Below the pieces are notes generated by a model that did no database searches, was not told where the DNA came from, and saw nothing but the letters and a program-made list of their open reading frames with translations. Position numbers and translations under genes: made by a program. DNA of 64,000 nt, from contig NC_058522.1 of the NCBI RefSeq assembly GCF_904849725.1, forward strand, positions 192,846,968 through 192,910,967, read 5' to 3'. Source of the DNA: Hordeum vulgare subsp. vulgare (taxonomy: Eukaryota; Streptophyta; Magnoliopsida; Poales; Poaceae). Of the stretch, positions 1 through 10,231 are shown piece by piece (within the stretch, counting starts at the first letter, position 1; each line of letters starts with the position of its first letter).

Positions 1-1
1 A

Positions 2-427
2 GCTATAATAGCAAGGAGGCTGAATAAGAATGCTAATGAAGGGGATTTCTTTGGTGGGATCTATGCCACTCGCATAGCAATTTTTCTTGGAGTACCCATC
101 CGCGAAGGAGATCCCCCGCTCCATACAGCTTTCCTTGACTGCGTCGCTTTGACACGCTACCAGTTCCTTGAGAGGGATGATGGATCCCTCCTATACTGTT
201 TGATATTTAACCGGCAGCATGTTTTCCATATTACCCTTCCTGCTCCTGCCTTCTTTGACTTTCAGGTAAAATGGAGATATTACATAACCAGAGGAGAGGC
301 AGAGGAGTATGAGAGGGAGGCAAAGGCGGCTCGTCTCCGTGAGGCAGCTATTCAGGCAGTGGCTGTAGTGCTCCCGTATAACCCCCATTATGATTTTGGG
401 TTTTGCCAGGACCATCCTTGGGAGTAG
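2..427 (+). CDS. Retrotransposon ORF, C-terminal part (runs off left edge)
   Basis: An uninterrupted frame runs from the left edge to a TAG at 425-427, about 141 residues. Reading starts before the window, so no start codon is assigned. The visible protein is mixed, with an aromatic core (LPAPAFFDFQVKWRYYI) followed by a charged Glu/Arg/Lys helix (roughly residues 95-120) and a Pro/aromatic tail ending HPWE. No reverse transcriptase, integrase or zinc-knuckle motif is visible. Its position just before the long 3' non-coding region fits the ORF1 or terminal ORF of Athila-type elements, but I do not recognise a specific domain. It is clearly part of the retrotransposon, since the 3' LTR follows in the same orientation. 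Confidence 0.55.
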   Translation, partial: AIIARRLNKNANEGDFFGGIYATRIAIFLGVPIREGDPPLHTAFLDCVALTRYQFLERDDGSLLYCLIFNRQHVFHITLPAPAFFDFQVKWRYYITRGEAEEYEREAKAARLREAAIQAVAVVLPYNPHYDFGFCQDHPWE

Positions 428-2373
428 ACCAACTTAGGCCAAAAGCCTAAGCTTGGGGGAGTACGTGTTCTCACCGACTTTACATTATTGCTTATGCTTT
501 CACTTTGTTCGTAGGTGTTCACACTTTGCCACTGTATCATCCATGCTAGTTTATTTTATTTTTCTCGTTTTCTTTTCGTGTGTCTGTCTAGTTTGAAAAA
601 AAAAATATTTTCTTTTTCTTCTTTTGCTTGTTGGGAGCTTTCCCGTGTAAATAGTTTTCTTTTTCTTTGGGTCAAGGTAGAAGATCATGGTTACAATATT
701 TAGTGGCTCTCGCATGCATACCTGTTTAGCTGTCAAAGATCCATATTACTTTGTCTTCTCCTTTGTGTTTGCGTGCAGATTTCAGCGTAGTCCAATGCAC
801 GAGCACACTTATTATTGTTCACAACGTTCGGTCGTGCAAGTGAAAGGCAATAATGACGATATATGATAAAGTGACTGAGCCAGGAAAAGCTGGTATGAAC
901 TCGATCTATTTTGTTTTTGTAAATATGAGAAGCTCATCATGCCTGATTCAGCTTTGTTGTGAGAGAAACATGTATGCAATGACAACTTAGAGATCATAGT
1001 TGCTTATGCCATGCTTACTTAGCTAGTAGCTTATAATGGTTTGTCTTGGATGCCCACATGAATTTTGAGATGACCGTGTTGTAGTATGATAGGATGGTAT
1101 CCTCCTTTCAATGATTCAAGTGGCTTGACTTGGCGCATGTTCACGCATGTAGTTGAAACAAAATGAACATAGCCTCTATGATATTTATGTTCATGGTGAT
1201 TTATGTCCTACTCATGCTTGCACTCAATGTTAGTTAATCTCAATGCATTTTGATGACTGTTGTCGCTCTCTAGTTGGTCGCTTCCTAGTCTTTTGCTAGC
1301 CGTCACTTGTACTAAGCGGGAATACTTCTTGTGCATCCACGTCCATAAACCCAGAGTTGTTCCATGTGAGTCCACCATACCTACCTATATGCGGTATCTA
1401 CCTGCCGTTCCAAGTAAATTTGCATGTGCCACTCTCTAAACCTTCAAGAAATAATCTGTTTTGCGTGCCTGAACCGCTCATGTGGTGACAGGGGCTATCA
1501 GTATCTTCCATGCTAGGCGTGTTATCCTCGATATGTGTTTATTCACTATCATTCATGAGAAAGGGGCCGGTAATTGGAATTCCCAGTTCCATGCTCAAAT
1601 CAAAAATATAATTGCAAATAAAACTCCCCTAGGATTGATGTTGGTATGGACGGTACCCGAGAATTCGGCTAGCCGTGGAGTGTGATTGATTCGTGTTGGG
1701 GAGTCAAAACTTTACTTTTCTGTTTGCGAACCGCCTATAGCATGTGTAGTGTGGAAGATGTTGATAACTCTTAGTCATTGCGTTGACAATGAGAGCATGC
1801 CACCCAAAATTATTATCTCTGTTTTAAAAGCTTGAGCTCTGGCACCTATGTAAATCAATGCTTCCCTCTGCGAAGGACATGTCTATTTATGTTCCTGTCG
1901 AGTCATCCTCCTCTTATAAAAGCACCAATTAGAGAGCACATGTGTCGTTTTTATGCTTTGGTTTTAACTGTGTTGAGTATGACTGTGACTGGATCTTCTT
2001 TGCCATGAGTTACAATGTTTAGTCAACCCTTGGTCTCTGAAGGTGCTCTGCATTTATGTTTTGCGGTCTCAGAAAAAGCTAGCGAGATACCATCTGTTCG
2101 TGCCGCTTCATGTTGTTTTGATTGAACTGTTGGCATTTGAGGCTTATTATTATTTGCTCGCTAGCTGATTATACCATTGATATGAGTTTATAGTGAGACC
2201 TAGATGTCATTTTTCTTATGTGTTTTGCTTGTGATCTTGCTGAAATTCTGGTTATGAGTTAGACATAGTTGCAACCGCAAGATCAAACAGAGTTCATCAA
2301 AGTTTTTCTTTTGTCTCTTTCAGTTTGTCAACTAAATTGCTTGAGGACAAGCAAGGCTTTAAGCTTGGGGAGT
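428..2373 (+). other. Non-coding 3' internal region of the Athila-like element
   Basis: No convincing coding potential is seen over 1.9 kb. The stretch holds a poly-A/T-rich part (590-660) and a segment near 1330-1700 that is clearly similar to 33190-33560 (shared phrases such as CCATACCTACCTATAT and ACTCCCCTAG). It ends in a polypurine tract just before the LTR. Confidence 0.6.
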
Positions 2374-3777
2374 TGATGCGTCTCCATCGTATCTACTTTT
2401 CCAAACTCTTTTGCCCTTGTTTTGGACTCTTATTTGCGTGATTTGAATGGAACTAACCCGGACTAACGTTGTTTTCAGCAGAATTGTCATGGTGTTGTTT
2501 TTGTGCAGAAATAAAAGTTATCGGAATGACCTGAAAATTTACGGAGAATTTTTCTGGAATTAATGAAAAGTACCTGCGCAAAGATCCACCGGAAGGGGTG
2601 AGCCAGTGGGCCACAAGCCCAGGGGCGCGGCCACCCCCCTGGTCGCGCCGTGAGGGCTTGTGGGGCCCATGAGGCTCCACCGCCTCCAATCTCAGCTCTA
2701 TATATTCCGTTTCGCCCGGAAAAAAATCAGGGAGAAGGATTCATCGCATTTTACGATATGGAGGCGCCGCCACCTCCTGTTCTTCATTTGGAGGGCAGAT
2801 CTGGAGTCCGTTCTGGGCTCCGGAGAGGGGAAATTGTCGCCATCGTCATCATCCACCTTCCTCCATCGCCAATTCCATGATGCTCTTCACCGTTCGTGAG
2901 TAATCTCATCGTAGGCTTGCTGGATGGTGCTGAGTTGGATGAGATCTATCATGTAATTGAGTTAGTTTTGACGGGGATTGATCCCTAGTATCCTCCATGT
3001 TCTGAGATTGATGTTGCTACTACTTTGCCGTGCTTAATGCTTGTCACTAGGGCCCGAGTGCCATGATTTCAGATCTGAACCTATTATGTTCTCGCCAATA
3101 TATGTGTGTTTTAGATCCTATCTTGCAAGTTGTAGTCACCTACTATGTGTTATGACCCGGCAACCCCGGAGTGACAACAGCCGGAACCACTCCCAAAGAT
3201 GACCATAGTATTAGGAGTTCATGTATTCACCATGTGTTAATGCGTTGGTCCGGTTATTTATTAAAAGGAGAACCCTAATATCCCGTAGTTTCCGTTAGGA
3301 CCCCACTGCCTCGGGAGGGATGGACAATAGATGTCATGCAAGTTCTTTTCCCTAAGCACATATGACTACATACGGAATACATGCCTACATTAGATTGACG
3401 AACGGGAGCTAGTTACTTATCTCTCCGTGTTATAGTTGTTACATGATGAATCACATCCGGCATAATCATCCATCACCGATCCAATGCCCACGAGTCTTTT
3501 ACTACTGGTCCTTTCTACGTTACTTTGCTGCAACTGCTGTCACTGCTACTGCTGTTACTTTGTTGCTACTGGTTACTGTTGCTACTGCTGCTGTCATACT
3601 ACCTTGCTACTGATACTTTGCTGCAGACACTAAATCTTTCAGGTGCGGTTGAATTGACAACTCAGCTGCTAATACTTGAGAATATTCTTTCGCTTCCCCT
3701 TGAGTCGAATCAATAATTTTGGGTTGAATACTCTCCCCTCGAAAACTGTTACGATCCCCCATACTTGTGGGTCATCA
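2374..3777 (+). repeat. 3' LTR, 1404 bp
   Basis: It starts TGATGCGTCTCC after the polypurine tract AGCTTGGGGAGT and ends CTTGTGGGTCATCA, giving matched TGAT/ATCA ends. It contains a TATA box near 2697 and a CTG/CTA-rich trinucleotide stretch at 3525-3640. Short frames inside it are not genes. Confidence 0.85.
2697..2706 (+). promoter_or_regulatory. TATA box of the LTR promoter
   Basis: CTCTATATATT lies inside the LTR, downstream of a GC-rich stretch. This is the usual place for the U3 promoter of this LTR type. Confidence 0.5.
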
Positions 3778-4263
3778 ATGGGCTTGTTGGTGGCGGTGGG
3801 GTGGCGGGGACGATGGGGCGGCATGGCGCCGGGGCGGTGGGGCGACGACGGCGGTGGCCGCGAGGGTGGCGGCGGTGGGTGTCGGGGAGAGAGGGGAGTG
3901 AGAGTGGGGGTTGGGCGAGACCGTTACGGGAGACAGGGGTGGGGGGTTGCGGCGACGGCCGTTAGGGCATGTACCTCTTTGCCGTCTGCCCCCCGATGGC
4001 AAAGAGCTAAAAGGCAGAATGCAAAGAAAGATGATGTTAGGGGGAGAGAGTGGGTGCGGGGTGGGCCGCCCCATGCTCTTTGCCGTCTGCCTGAATGCTC
4101 TTCGCCGTCAACTGGCACACGACAAAGAGCAGACTGATGGCAAAGAGTATCTTTAACATCAGTGTCGTCTGGTTTCTGGTAGCTGATGGCAAAGAGGGTC
4201 TTTGCCATCAGCCAGTAGACGGCAAAGAAGCAGCAGATGGCAAATTCTCTGATTCAAGTAGTG
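3778..4263 (-). mobile_element. CACTA transposon terminal fragment
   Basis: Read on the minus strand from 4263, the fragment begins CACTACTTGAATCAGAG, a CACTA terminus. Multiple direct and inverted copies of TTTGCCGTCTG / GACGGCAAAG follow, then a GC-rich stretch. This matches the layout of the left end of the complete CACTA at 34440. The other end is missing because the Athila-like element interrupts it at 3777. The outer flank beyond 4263 is the reverse transcriptase of Gypsy A. Confidence 0.8.
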
Positions 4264-5644
4264 CCTCTAGGTCTTGAACCAGCGTGGCCTTCTAATTGAT
4301 CTCGACTATGATGTCGTCCATGTCGGATTCCGCATTTTAGTGTAACTGTGGTCTGAGGCCGATCAATATGGTCCTCACGAACATGGAGCCCGCACTCTTC
4401 AGGCCTAATAGCTTGCGCCTAAAGCAGTACATGCTACAAGGGGTAATGAAGGTTTTTTTCGCTTTGTCCTCCTCGACCATGAAGATGTGGTGATAACCAG
4501 AGTATTCATCGAGGAACGACAACACGTCGCAACTGGTAGTCTTGTCTATGATCTGGTCGATGTGTGCCAAGGGAAAGTGGTCCTTCGGTCAAGCCTTGTT
4601 CACATATCTCAAGTCAATGCAAAGCCTCCACTTCTCTCTCACCTTGCGCACCACCACGGGATTCGCTAGCCATGTCGGGTGGAACACGACCCTGACTAGC
4701 CCTGCTGTTCCAACTTCTTGGTTTCTTCGGCAATAAATTATTTCCGTTCTGAAGCTTGCTTTCGGAACTTCTACTTGGCGGGGCGCGTGTGAGTACAAAC
4801 ATCAAGGTGGTGCTCGACCACCTCCGTGAGAAAACCGGGTATGTCGGACAGCTGCCACGCAAACAGGTCGACATTCGCCCACAGGAAGGAGACAAGCGTG
4901 CTTTCCAATTTGTTATCAGGGGTGGTACTTATAATGAAAGTACCTCCCTCTCCATCCTCTCATGCAGCCACTTTCTTCGCCTTGGGGATGGTCACTCGTT
5001 TTCTCTTGCCCCCAACGACAGAAGTCTCAGGTGAGTCATCGATGGGTGTGCTCTGCTCAGTGGTGCACTTCCCGAATTCATAACAAGTCTTGCCGGAGAT
5101 CTTGGGCTTGCTTTCGGTAGGAGCGGACGCCTTATCGGAGGACGATGCGACTGCTTCTCGGTAGATCTTCTCTGCTTGGACGGTGATGATACACGTTGGC
5201 CCTAGCATCTTGAGCGTGTTGTAGGCGTGGTGAGATGTCGCCATAAATTGAGCCCACAAGGGATGGCACAATATTTCGTTGTATGGAGACACGATTTGGC
5301 GACGTCGAAGGTGACCTTCTCTATCCTCAGACCGAGTTCGTTGTTGAATGTGACCAGAAGGGTTATCTTGCCTTAGGGTTGTAACCTCCCCCGTACACCC
5401 CTTAGAAGGAGCCCGTGGGTTTAAGATCTGAATCGGGGATTTTAAGCCTTTTGATCACATCGAGCGATATCAAGATCAGGTCGGCCCCACTATCGACCAA
5501 CATATTTGTGATCCCGAGGTTGCGCACCATTGGCAAGACAAACAACGACACGCACCCGACCGCGGTGATGCGATTAGTGTGGTCCGCAGTGTCAAAGATG
5601 ATGAGGGTGTTGGACCACTTGAGAGGCCTCCTTGCTTCTGCCAC
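4264..5644 (-). pseudogene. Gypsy A pol: protease, linker and truncated reverse transcriptase
   Basis: Minus-strand frames give, in order, an aspartic protease segment with LVDSGADL (5644-5402), a linker typical of these polyproteins (5292-4960), and the reverse transcriptase N-terminal half. The latter includes HPTWLANPVVVRK, WRLCIDLRYVNKA, the CDVLSFLDEYSGYH block and a GLKSAGSMF block. The catalytic YVDD position reads DMDD (about 4310). The domain ends at 4264, where the CACTA begins, so the thumb, RNase H and integrase are absent here. Several frameshifts and stops break the frame. It cannot be functional. Confidence 0.75.
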
Positions 5645-5649
5645 TTACT

Positions 5650-6709
5650 CTGCTATGTTCACTTTGCGGACCCACTGTTTAAGTTGTCTATGGAGGAGTG
5701 CAAAGATGCGCCTCCGTCAACACACATAGCATATGTAGCCTTCTGGAACTCCTGCATGTTAGACTCCTCTCCATCCTCGTCATCATCACTTCGAGATTGG
5801 TTGTCTCGGCCCTAGCGGGGTTCTCCTTCTCCTGCTTCGCCTTGCCACGACTTCTACCTTGGTCGTTGCGGTTCTTCTTGCCGGACCCACCCGCACCCTC
5901 TCGGCCCTTCTCCTTGTCGCGCCTTTTGTACTCTTGCTTCTGCTTCTCAGCAAGTTCCTCTACGTGGCAACACTCATTGATGTCGTGGCCCTTGGTGAGG
6001 TGGATCTTGCAGTACCACTTGCCGGTCTTCTCGCCTACCGCGCTTCGTCGTCCCCGGAGAATGTGGCATTATCCTTGCCTTGATCCTCGGGCTTGGACTT
6101 CTTGCCGGTTTTATGCTTGCCGGAGCTCTCGACAGCAATCACTGCTTTCCACTTGCGCTTCTTGTTGTGCTTGCGTCCCTTGGTCGAGGAAGCCTGCGTG
6201 CCCTCGTTGTTGTTGGAGTCAACTTCCACGCCGAAGTCCTCCCCCGGGAGCCTTCTTCCCTCTTCAGCCCATGTTCACTTGTTGGCCAAAGTGTAAAGCT
6301 CGACGACATCCCGCACCTTGTTGATGCTCATCTCTTCGCGCCTGCGGCGATTGCCTACGTTCGTGTGGAACACAATAATCACCACAATGGGGTGGATGTT
6401 TGCGATATTGTGTTGCACACAACTACATATCTAGATGTATTTCCGGAGGGTTTCGACGTCCCGCTGAGACAAGACGTGCACATCGCTGGGATGCCCTGGG
6501 AATTTGTGTCCCTCATGGTAGCCCCCAACGAACTGGTTAAACAAGTCCGCCCAGGAGGAGATGGATCCCTCTGGCAAGTTCATCAGCCAACTCCTCACGT
6601 TGGGTTTGAGCCCCAACGGAAAGTAGTTTGTGAGAACATTGTCGCCACAACCCCTGACAACCTACGCCGCGATGGTGTAGATGCCTAGGAACTCTAACGG
6701 ACTCATGTT
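5650..6709 (-). pseudogene. Gypsy A gag, C-terminal part
   Basis: The minus-strand frame at 6709-6431 carries the capsid signature of plant Gypsy gag (MSPLEFLGIYT, then RSWLMNLPEGSISSWADLFNQF). It is interrupted by a TAG near 6690. The downstream frame (about 6230-5700) is Lys/Glu/Arg rich and contains a Cys/His cluster (KWYCKIHLTKGHDINEC), as in nucleocapsid regions of this lineage. The N-terminal part of the same protein lies at 8281-9309, beyond the solo LTR, which splits the gene between a KYD and an NMSP motif. Stops and shifts make it a pseudogene. Confidence 0.75.
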
Positions 6710-7436
6710 GTCGTTGAAAAGGATCGAGATGGACCTAGAGGGGGGGTGAATAGGTACAAATCCAAATTTTAATAATTACTTAGCAATTTTAGGCAAAAGT
6801 GCGGAATATGAGTGTAAGCCTAATAATTGCTACGACAAGGAGTAAGCTATTTAGAGTGAAGTAAGACAAGCGGTAAACAATAATCAAATACAAGTACGTA
6901 ATAAGGATTAACACTAGTAGAGAGTTAGGGTTAGGAATAACCGAAACTCCAAGAGAGACAAGGATGTATCCCGATTTTCACTTCCTTGGAGGGAAGCTAC
7001 GTCATCGTTAGAGGGGCGGATGTTACCACGAAGGCACACCAACGCCACGAAGGCTCACCCTATTCTCCATTTGAGATAACTCCACGAAGGCGTTTCTCAA
7101 CCACTAGTGGTAAGCCTTGAGGTGGCTTCCAAACCTTCACAAACTTTCCGGGGGAAATCACAATGGTTTGATTCCTCTCCGAAGAATCCTACCGCCTAGG
7201 AGTCTCCAACCTCCAAGAGTAACAAGATCACGGGGATTGCTCAAAACTTTCTCAAATCACAAATCACTTTGGTGGGAAGGAGGAGAGGGAGACGATCTAT
7301 CTTTTGATTGGAACAACACTCAAAAACAAATGCTCTTGGGATCTAGGATTTGGTGTAGACAAGAGTGAGTGAGAGGAAAGGTGTTCTTGGATGTATTCTA
7401 GCTGTGTTGAACACTATATCACGAGGTGGGGGAAGA

Positions 7437-7447
7437 GTATATATAGT
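7437..7447 (-). promoter_or_regulatory. TATA-like site in the solo LTR
   Basis: On the minus strand the sequence reads ACTATATATAC, upstream of a short run and the AACACAGC stretch. This suggests the LTR reads toward lower coordinates. Confidence 0.4.
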
Positions 7448-7479
7448 GGGGAGTAAAAAACAGCCGTTGGGGACACTTT

Positions 7480-7930
7480 AAGTCACACAGGGTCCGGACG
7501 TCCGACAGTTGTCGGAAGTCCGGATGTCCGCGAGGGGTCGGATGTCCGACAGGGGTCGGTCGTCCGAGGCCTGTATATATGACTGAAAATACTGTGAATT
7601 GAACAGCGACCGGACGTCCGGAGAGGACCGGAAATCCGAGTTATTCGACTCAACTTCTACTGGTGCAGGGCTCCGGATTTCCAGGGCTGGTCGGACGTCT
7701 GGCCCTCGGATGTCCGGAGGGAGCCGGATTTCCGAGTTATATGACTCACAAACTTCTGGTGAAGGGCTACGGATTTCCCAAGCTTGCCGGTCGTCCGGCC
7801 CTCGGATGTCGAGAGGGAGCCGGATTTCCGAGTTATATGACTCACAAACTTCTGGTGAAGGGCTATGGATTTCCGAAGCCTGCCGGTCGTCCGGCCCTCG
7901 GACGTCCGGAGGGAGCCGGATGTCCGAGGC
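7480..7930. repeat. 96 bp tandem repeat rich in GGACGTCCG palindromes
   Basis: Three copies of a 96 bp unit start at about 7630, 7726 and 7822. Each contains GGATTTCCGAGTTATATGAC or a close variant, and GGTCGTCCGGCCCTCGGA. Palindromic CGGACGTCCG and near-palindromes also recur upstream at 7490-7630. Open frames through this stretch are by-products of the repeat. Confidence 0.8.
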
Positions 7931-8280
7931 AATAGAGCTATTTTGAGATAAGAACAGAGTGGAGAATATGTGGTATTGGGTATGACAGTGAAGATGTGGT
8001 ACGAGCAAGTTCATCGCAAAACCTATGATCCCCTCTTAATAGTGCGGGATCCCTATACTCAATATGAGTAAACTCAAAAGAATAGTCTACATCATCTTTT
8101 CTTAATCCCGAGCCTTGTCGAAATATAAATCCCAATCTTCTCAGACAACCTTTGGCACATAATTCTCAATCTACTAAAGTACTTGCCATCCTGAGATACA
8201 CTAAACAAATAGGATTAGTTTCCAATGTATGTGTTGTCATTAACACCAAAAGTCTATTAGGGGCATAGCATGCACTTTCA

Positions 8281-9309
8281 GTCATCATACTTGTCGGGCA
8301 GTTCTGGCTTGAAGGCCCTGCTGGAAGGCCAGCGGACTTGTCGCAGCTCATGGGTGAACACCGGGAATACTGCCTCATAAGGCAAGCTACCAAGATCCCC
8401 ACGTGCGGGTTCATTGATGACTGGGTCCGCGCGACCACCACACTCGTGGCGTGTCTCACGCCGCCTCTCGATTCTGGTACACGCATCCTTCTCGCGCCGG
8501 CCCTTCAAGACTTGACGTTGATCCTACATGAGTCTCGGGTCCATCGAGGCGTGAGACACCTTGTATTGTTCATTGGGTCGGAGGCTGGTTTGTTGCTCTC
8601 CTGGGGCCGACTGCATCATTGGTGCCCCGCCGATGTTAGGCCCGACAGTGGGCCCCGCAGGGGTCATGCGCCGCGCACGCGAGTAACCCACCGCGTCTAG
8701 GTTGTCCTTGGTGACAAATATCAACATGCTGTAGATGGTCGCCCTCCATTCCTCTATCAAGTCCAGCGTAGGAGGAAAGTTCAGGAGCAGTTGAGCCTGC
8801 GCTAGAGCTTCTCCTGTGGTCTTAGGTACAGGGCGGGCCGAGGTGCGGGTAGTGCTCTTACTCCTGGTAGTGCAAGAAGTAGCACTCTCCCGCGCCATCC
8901 TTTGCCGATGGACCTCACCAGGGGGAGGTGGCTCACCGTGGTTATGCGTCCCATGCACAGGAGTCTTATCAGCATGACACCCCGGTTCATCATCCCGCGG
9001 GCGCCGTTCTTGGCTGTCTAAGGATGGGCATGGTGGAGTTCCGAACGCTGCCGCCACAGCTGTTGTTGTGGCCATGGCGTCGCCCCCGGTCGCTGCCGGA
9101 GCAGCTTGAACTAACATGACGGCGGGGTCTAGGCCATGGCCCACGGAGCTCCGTGTAGTGTTGTGGTTGCTTTCTCCGGCACGATGCGCCTGGTGAGCAC
9201 CCTCGCCTTCTTCGCCTGTTGTGACCGACGCAGCCAGCTTGGATGTCGAAGGGACGGTCACCGTGTCACCCCTAGTCTTCTTGGGCGCCATGGGCACCAA
9301 GGAAGGCAC
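8281..9309 (-). pseudogene. Gypsy A gag, N-terminal part
   Basis: The minus-strand frame begins at ATG 9309 (MPSLVPMAPKKTRG), 60 bases inside the LTR end. It runs 261 residues of Ala/Pro/Thr-rich, charged sequence to a TAG near 8524. It then continues in a neighbouring frame (8508-8281) to FKPELPDKYD, where the solo LTR interrupts it. The FKP-LP-KYD block immediately precedes the capsid helix bundle in plant Tat-type gag proteins, and that bundle is found on the other side of the insertion. The start was chosen as the first ATG after the primer-binding region. Confidence 0.7.
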
Positions 9310-9344
9310 GTGAAGATGCTGGTGAAGATACGCGCAAAGAAGGT

Positions 9345-9364
9345 CGCCCCTACCTAGTGCGCCA
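9345..9364 (-). promoter_or_regulatory. Primer-binding-like site of Gypsy A
   Basis: Just inside the 5' LTR the minus strand reads TGGCGCACTAGGTAGGGGCG, four bases after the LTR end ...CCCGACA. It resembles the TGGCGCGCCAGGTAGGGG sites of grass Tat-type elements. Confidence 0.55.
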
Positions 9365-9368
9365 AAGA

Positions 9369-10231
9369 TGTCGGGAGAATGGACCCATGCTGATCTATGT
9401 GATCCTGGAGGCCCCTTTTACGGTCCCGCAGGGGGTGTCGGTGCGCGTAGGGCATCAATCTTTAAGGCCACGCGCGAGGGAGTTTATATAGGTTTGGGCC
9501 GCTCGGAAGCATAACACACAACGTCGTGTTGGTGGTGGTTAATTGGTTGAAAATAAACACATGAGCGTAGTGACCCGATAAGGATGAACGAGGGCTCCGC
9601 TACGTGTGTCATTAGATGGACTGTCGTCCTTTGTAAAGGTAGCCATGGACCTCCTTTTATATGGCAAAGGGGTTACCATAGTGGCTATATTATTAATTTT
9701 ACTAGGTGTACAATGCGCACTGAAGCAATGGGAGTGCTTGCGAGAGTGAGTAGTGGTAAATACCTAAATCTAACGGACTAGGACATGCACATCAAATGCG
9801 CCGCGAGGTGGCGCGTGGACGGCGTCTCCTGGCAAGGATTGCATGTCTCTCTGTCTTGTCCGTCCAACTGGCTGTCCATTCTACTAACACGCTGTAGGAT
9901 AGGTGTCACCATGACTGGGACGCGTCGACAGCTATGGACACGTGCCCTTGCTAGACCTACCTGCATGCCCGCCCGCTGGACACCTCGGTTGATGTAGACA
10001 ATCAGCCCCTTAGTGAGGTGGAGCAGTGGCTTGGCGGGATGGGGTCTTGCCGGGCGCCATGAGCAGACGCGCGTATAGGCTAGTGGGGGCCTTGCTGCCT
10101 CGTCTTGGCCTTGCTCTTTGCTTTCCTCACGGCTCAGGATGATCCCCGCAAGGAGTTGCTAACATGGGGGCCGAGGATGACCGTGCCTAAGTTATCGGAA
10201 CTAAGGACCATCATTCCTTAGTACACTGACA
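9369..10231 (-). repeat. 5' LTR of Gypsy A, 863 bp
   Basis: Ends are TGTCGGGAG... (9369) and ...CACTGACA (10231), giving TGTC/GACA inverted ends. A TATA box lies at 9653-9664 on the minus strand (CCATATAAAAGG). The LTR resembles 51740-52567 over its length. Confidence 0.85.
9653..9664 (-). promoter_or_regulatory. TATA box of the Gypsy A LTR
   Basis: CCATATAAAAGG on the minus strand. The related LTR carries CCTATAAAAGG at the equivalent place (52005-52015). Confidence 0.6.

Larger units (their letters stand above)
1..3777 (+). mobile_element. Athila-like Gypsy LTR retrotransposon, 3' portion
   Basis: The window opens inside the internal domain of an LTR retrotransposon. An open frame (2-427) is followed by about 1.9 kb of non-coding internal DNA, a polypurine stretch (AAGCTTGGGGAGT) and a complete 3' LTR with TGAT...ATCA ends. 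The non-coding stretch at about 1330-1700 resembles 33190-33560 in the non-autonomous element downstream. The LTR start is of the same type as those at 28593, 34210 and 53318. The Athila-like label is inferred from this resemblance and from the tRNA-Asp-type primer sites of the related copies. The 5' part and the partner target duplication lie outside the window. The right flank is a CACTA remnant, so the element inserted into a CACTA transposon. Confidence 0.75.
6715..8280 (-). mobile_element. Solo LTR, 1566 bp, inserted in Gypsy A gag
   Basis: The block starts TGAAAAGG and ends CACTTTCA, so both ends read TGAAA. It is flanked by GTCGT (6710-6714) and GTCAT (8281-8285), a 5 bp target duplication with one change. 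Gag on the two sides joins cleanly across the block. It has no coding domains, contains one TATA-like site on the minus strand and a 96 bp tandem repeat. The size and lack of genes fit a solo LTR or a small non-autonomous element. The superfamily is not determined. Confidence 0.8.
4264..10231 (-). mobile_element. Tat-like Gypsy retrotransposon A, 5' half, minus strand
   Basis: On the minus strand the order is 5' LTR (10231-9369), primer-binding-like site, gag (9309 down to about 5700, interrupted by a solo LTR), protease, then the first part of reverse transcriptase. The coding part stops at 4264 where the CACTA inserted. The LTR is the same type as the one at 51740-52567. The right flank is the integrase of Gypsy B, so A inserted into B. 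Confidence 0.8.

Noticed and set aside
7478..8014. Several repetitive ORFs (for example 178 residues on the minus strand).
   Set aside because: They follow the 96 bp tandem repeat in a solo LTR and have no start context or domain.
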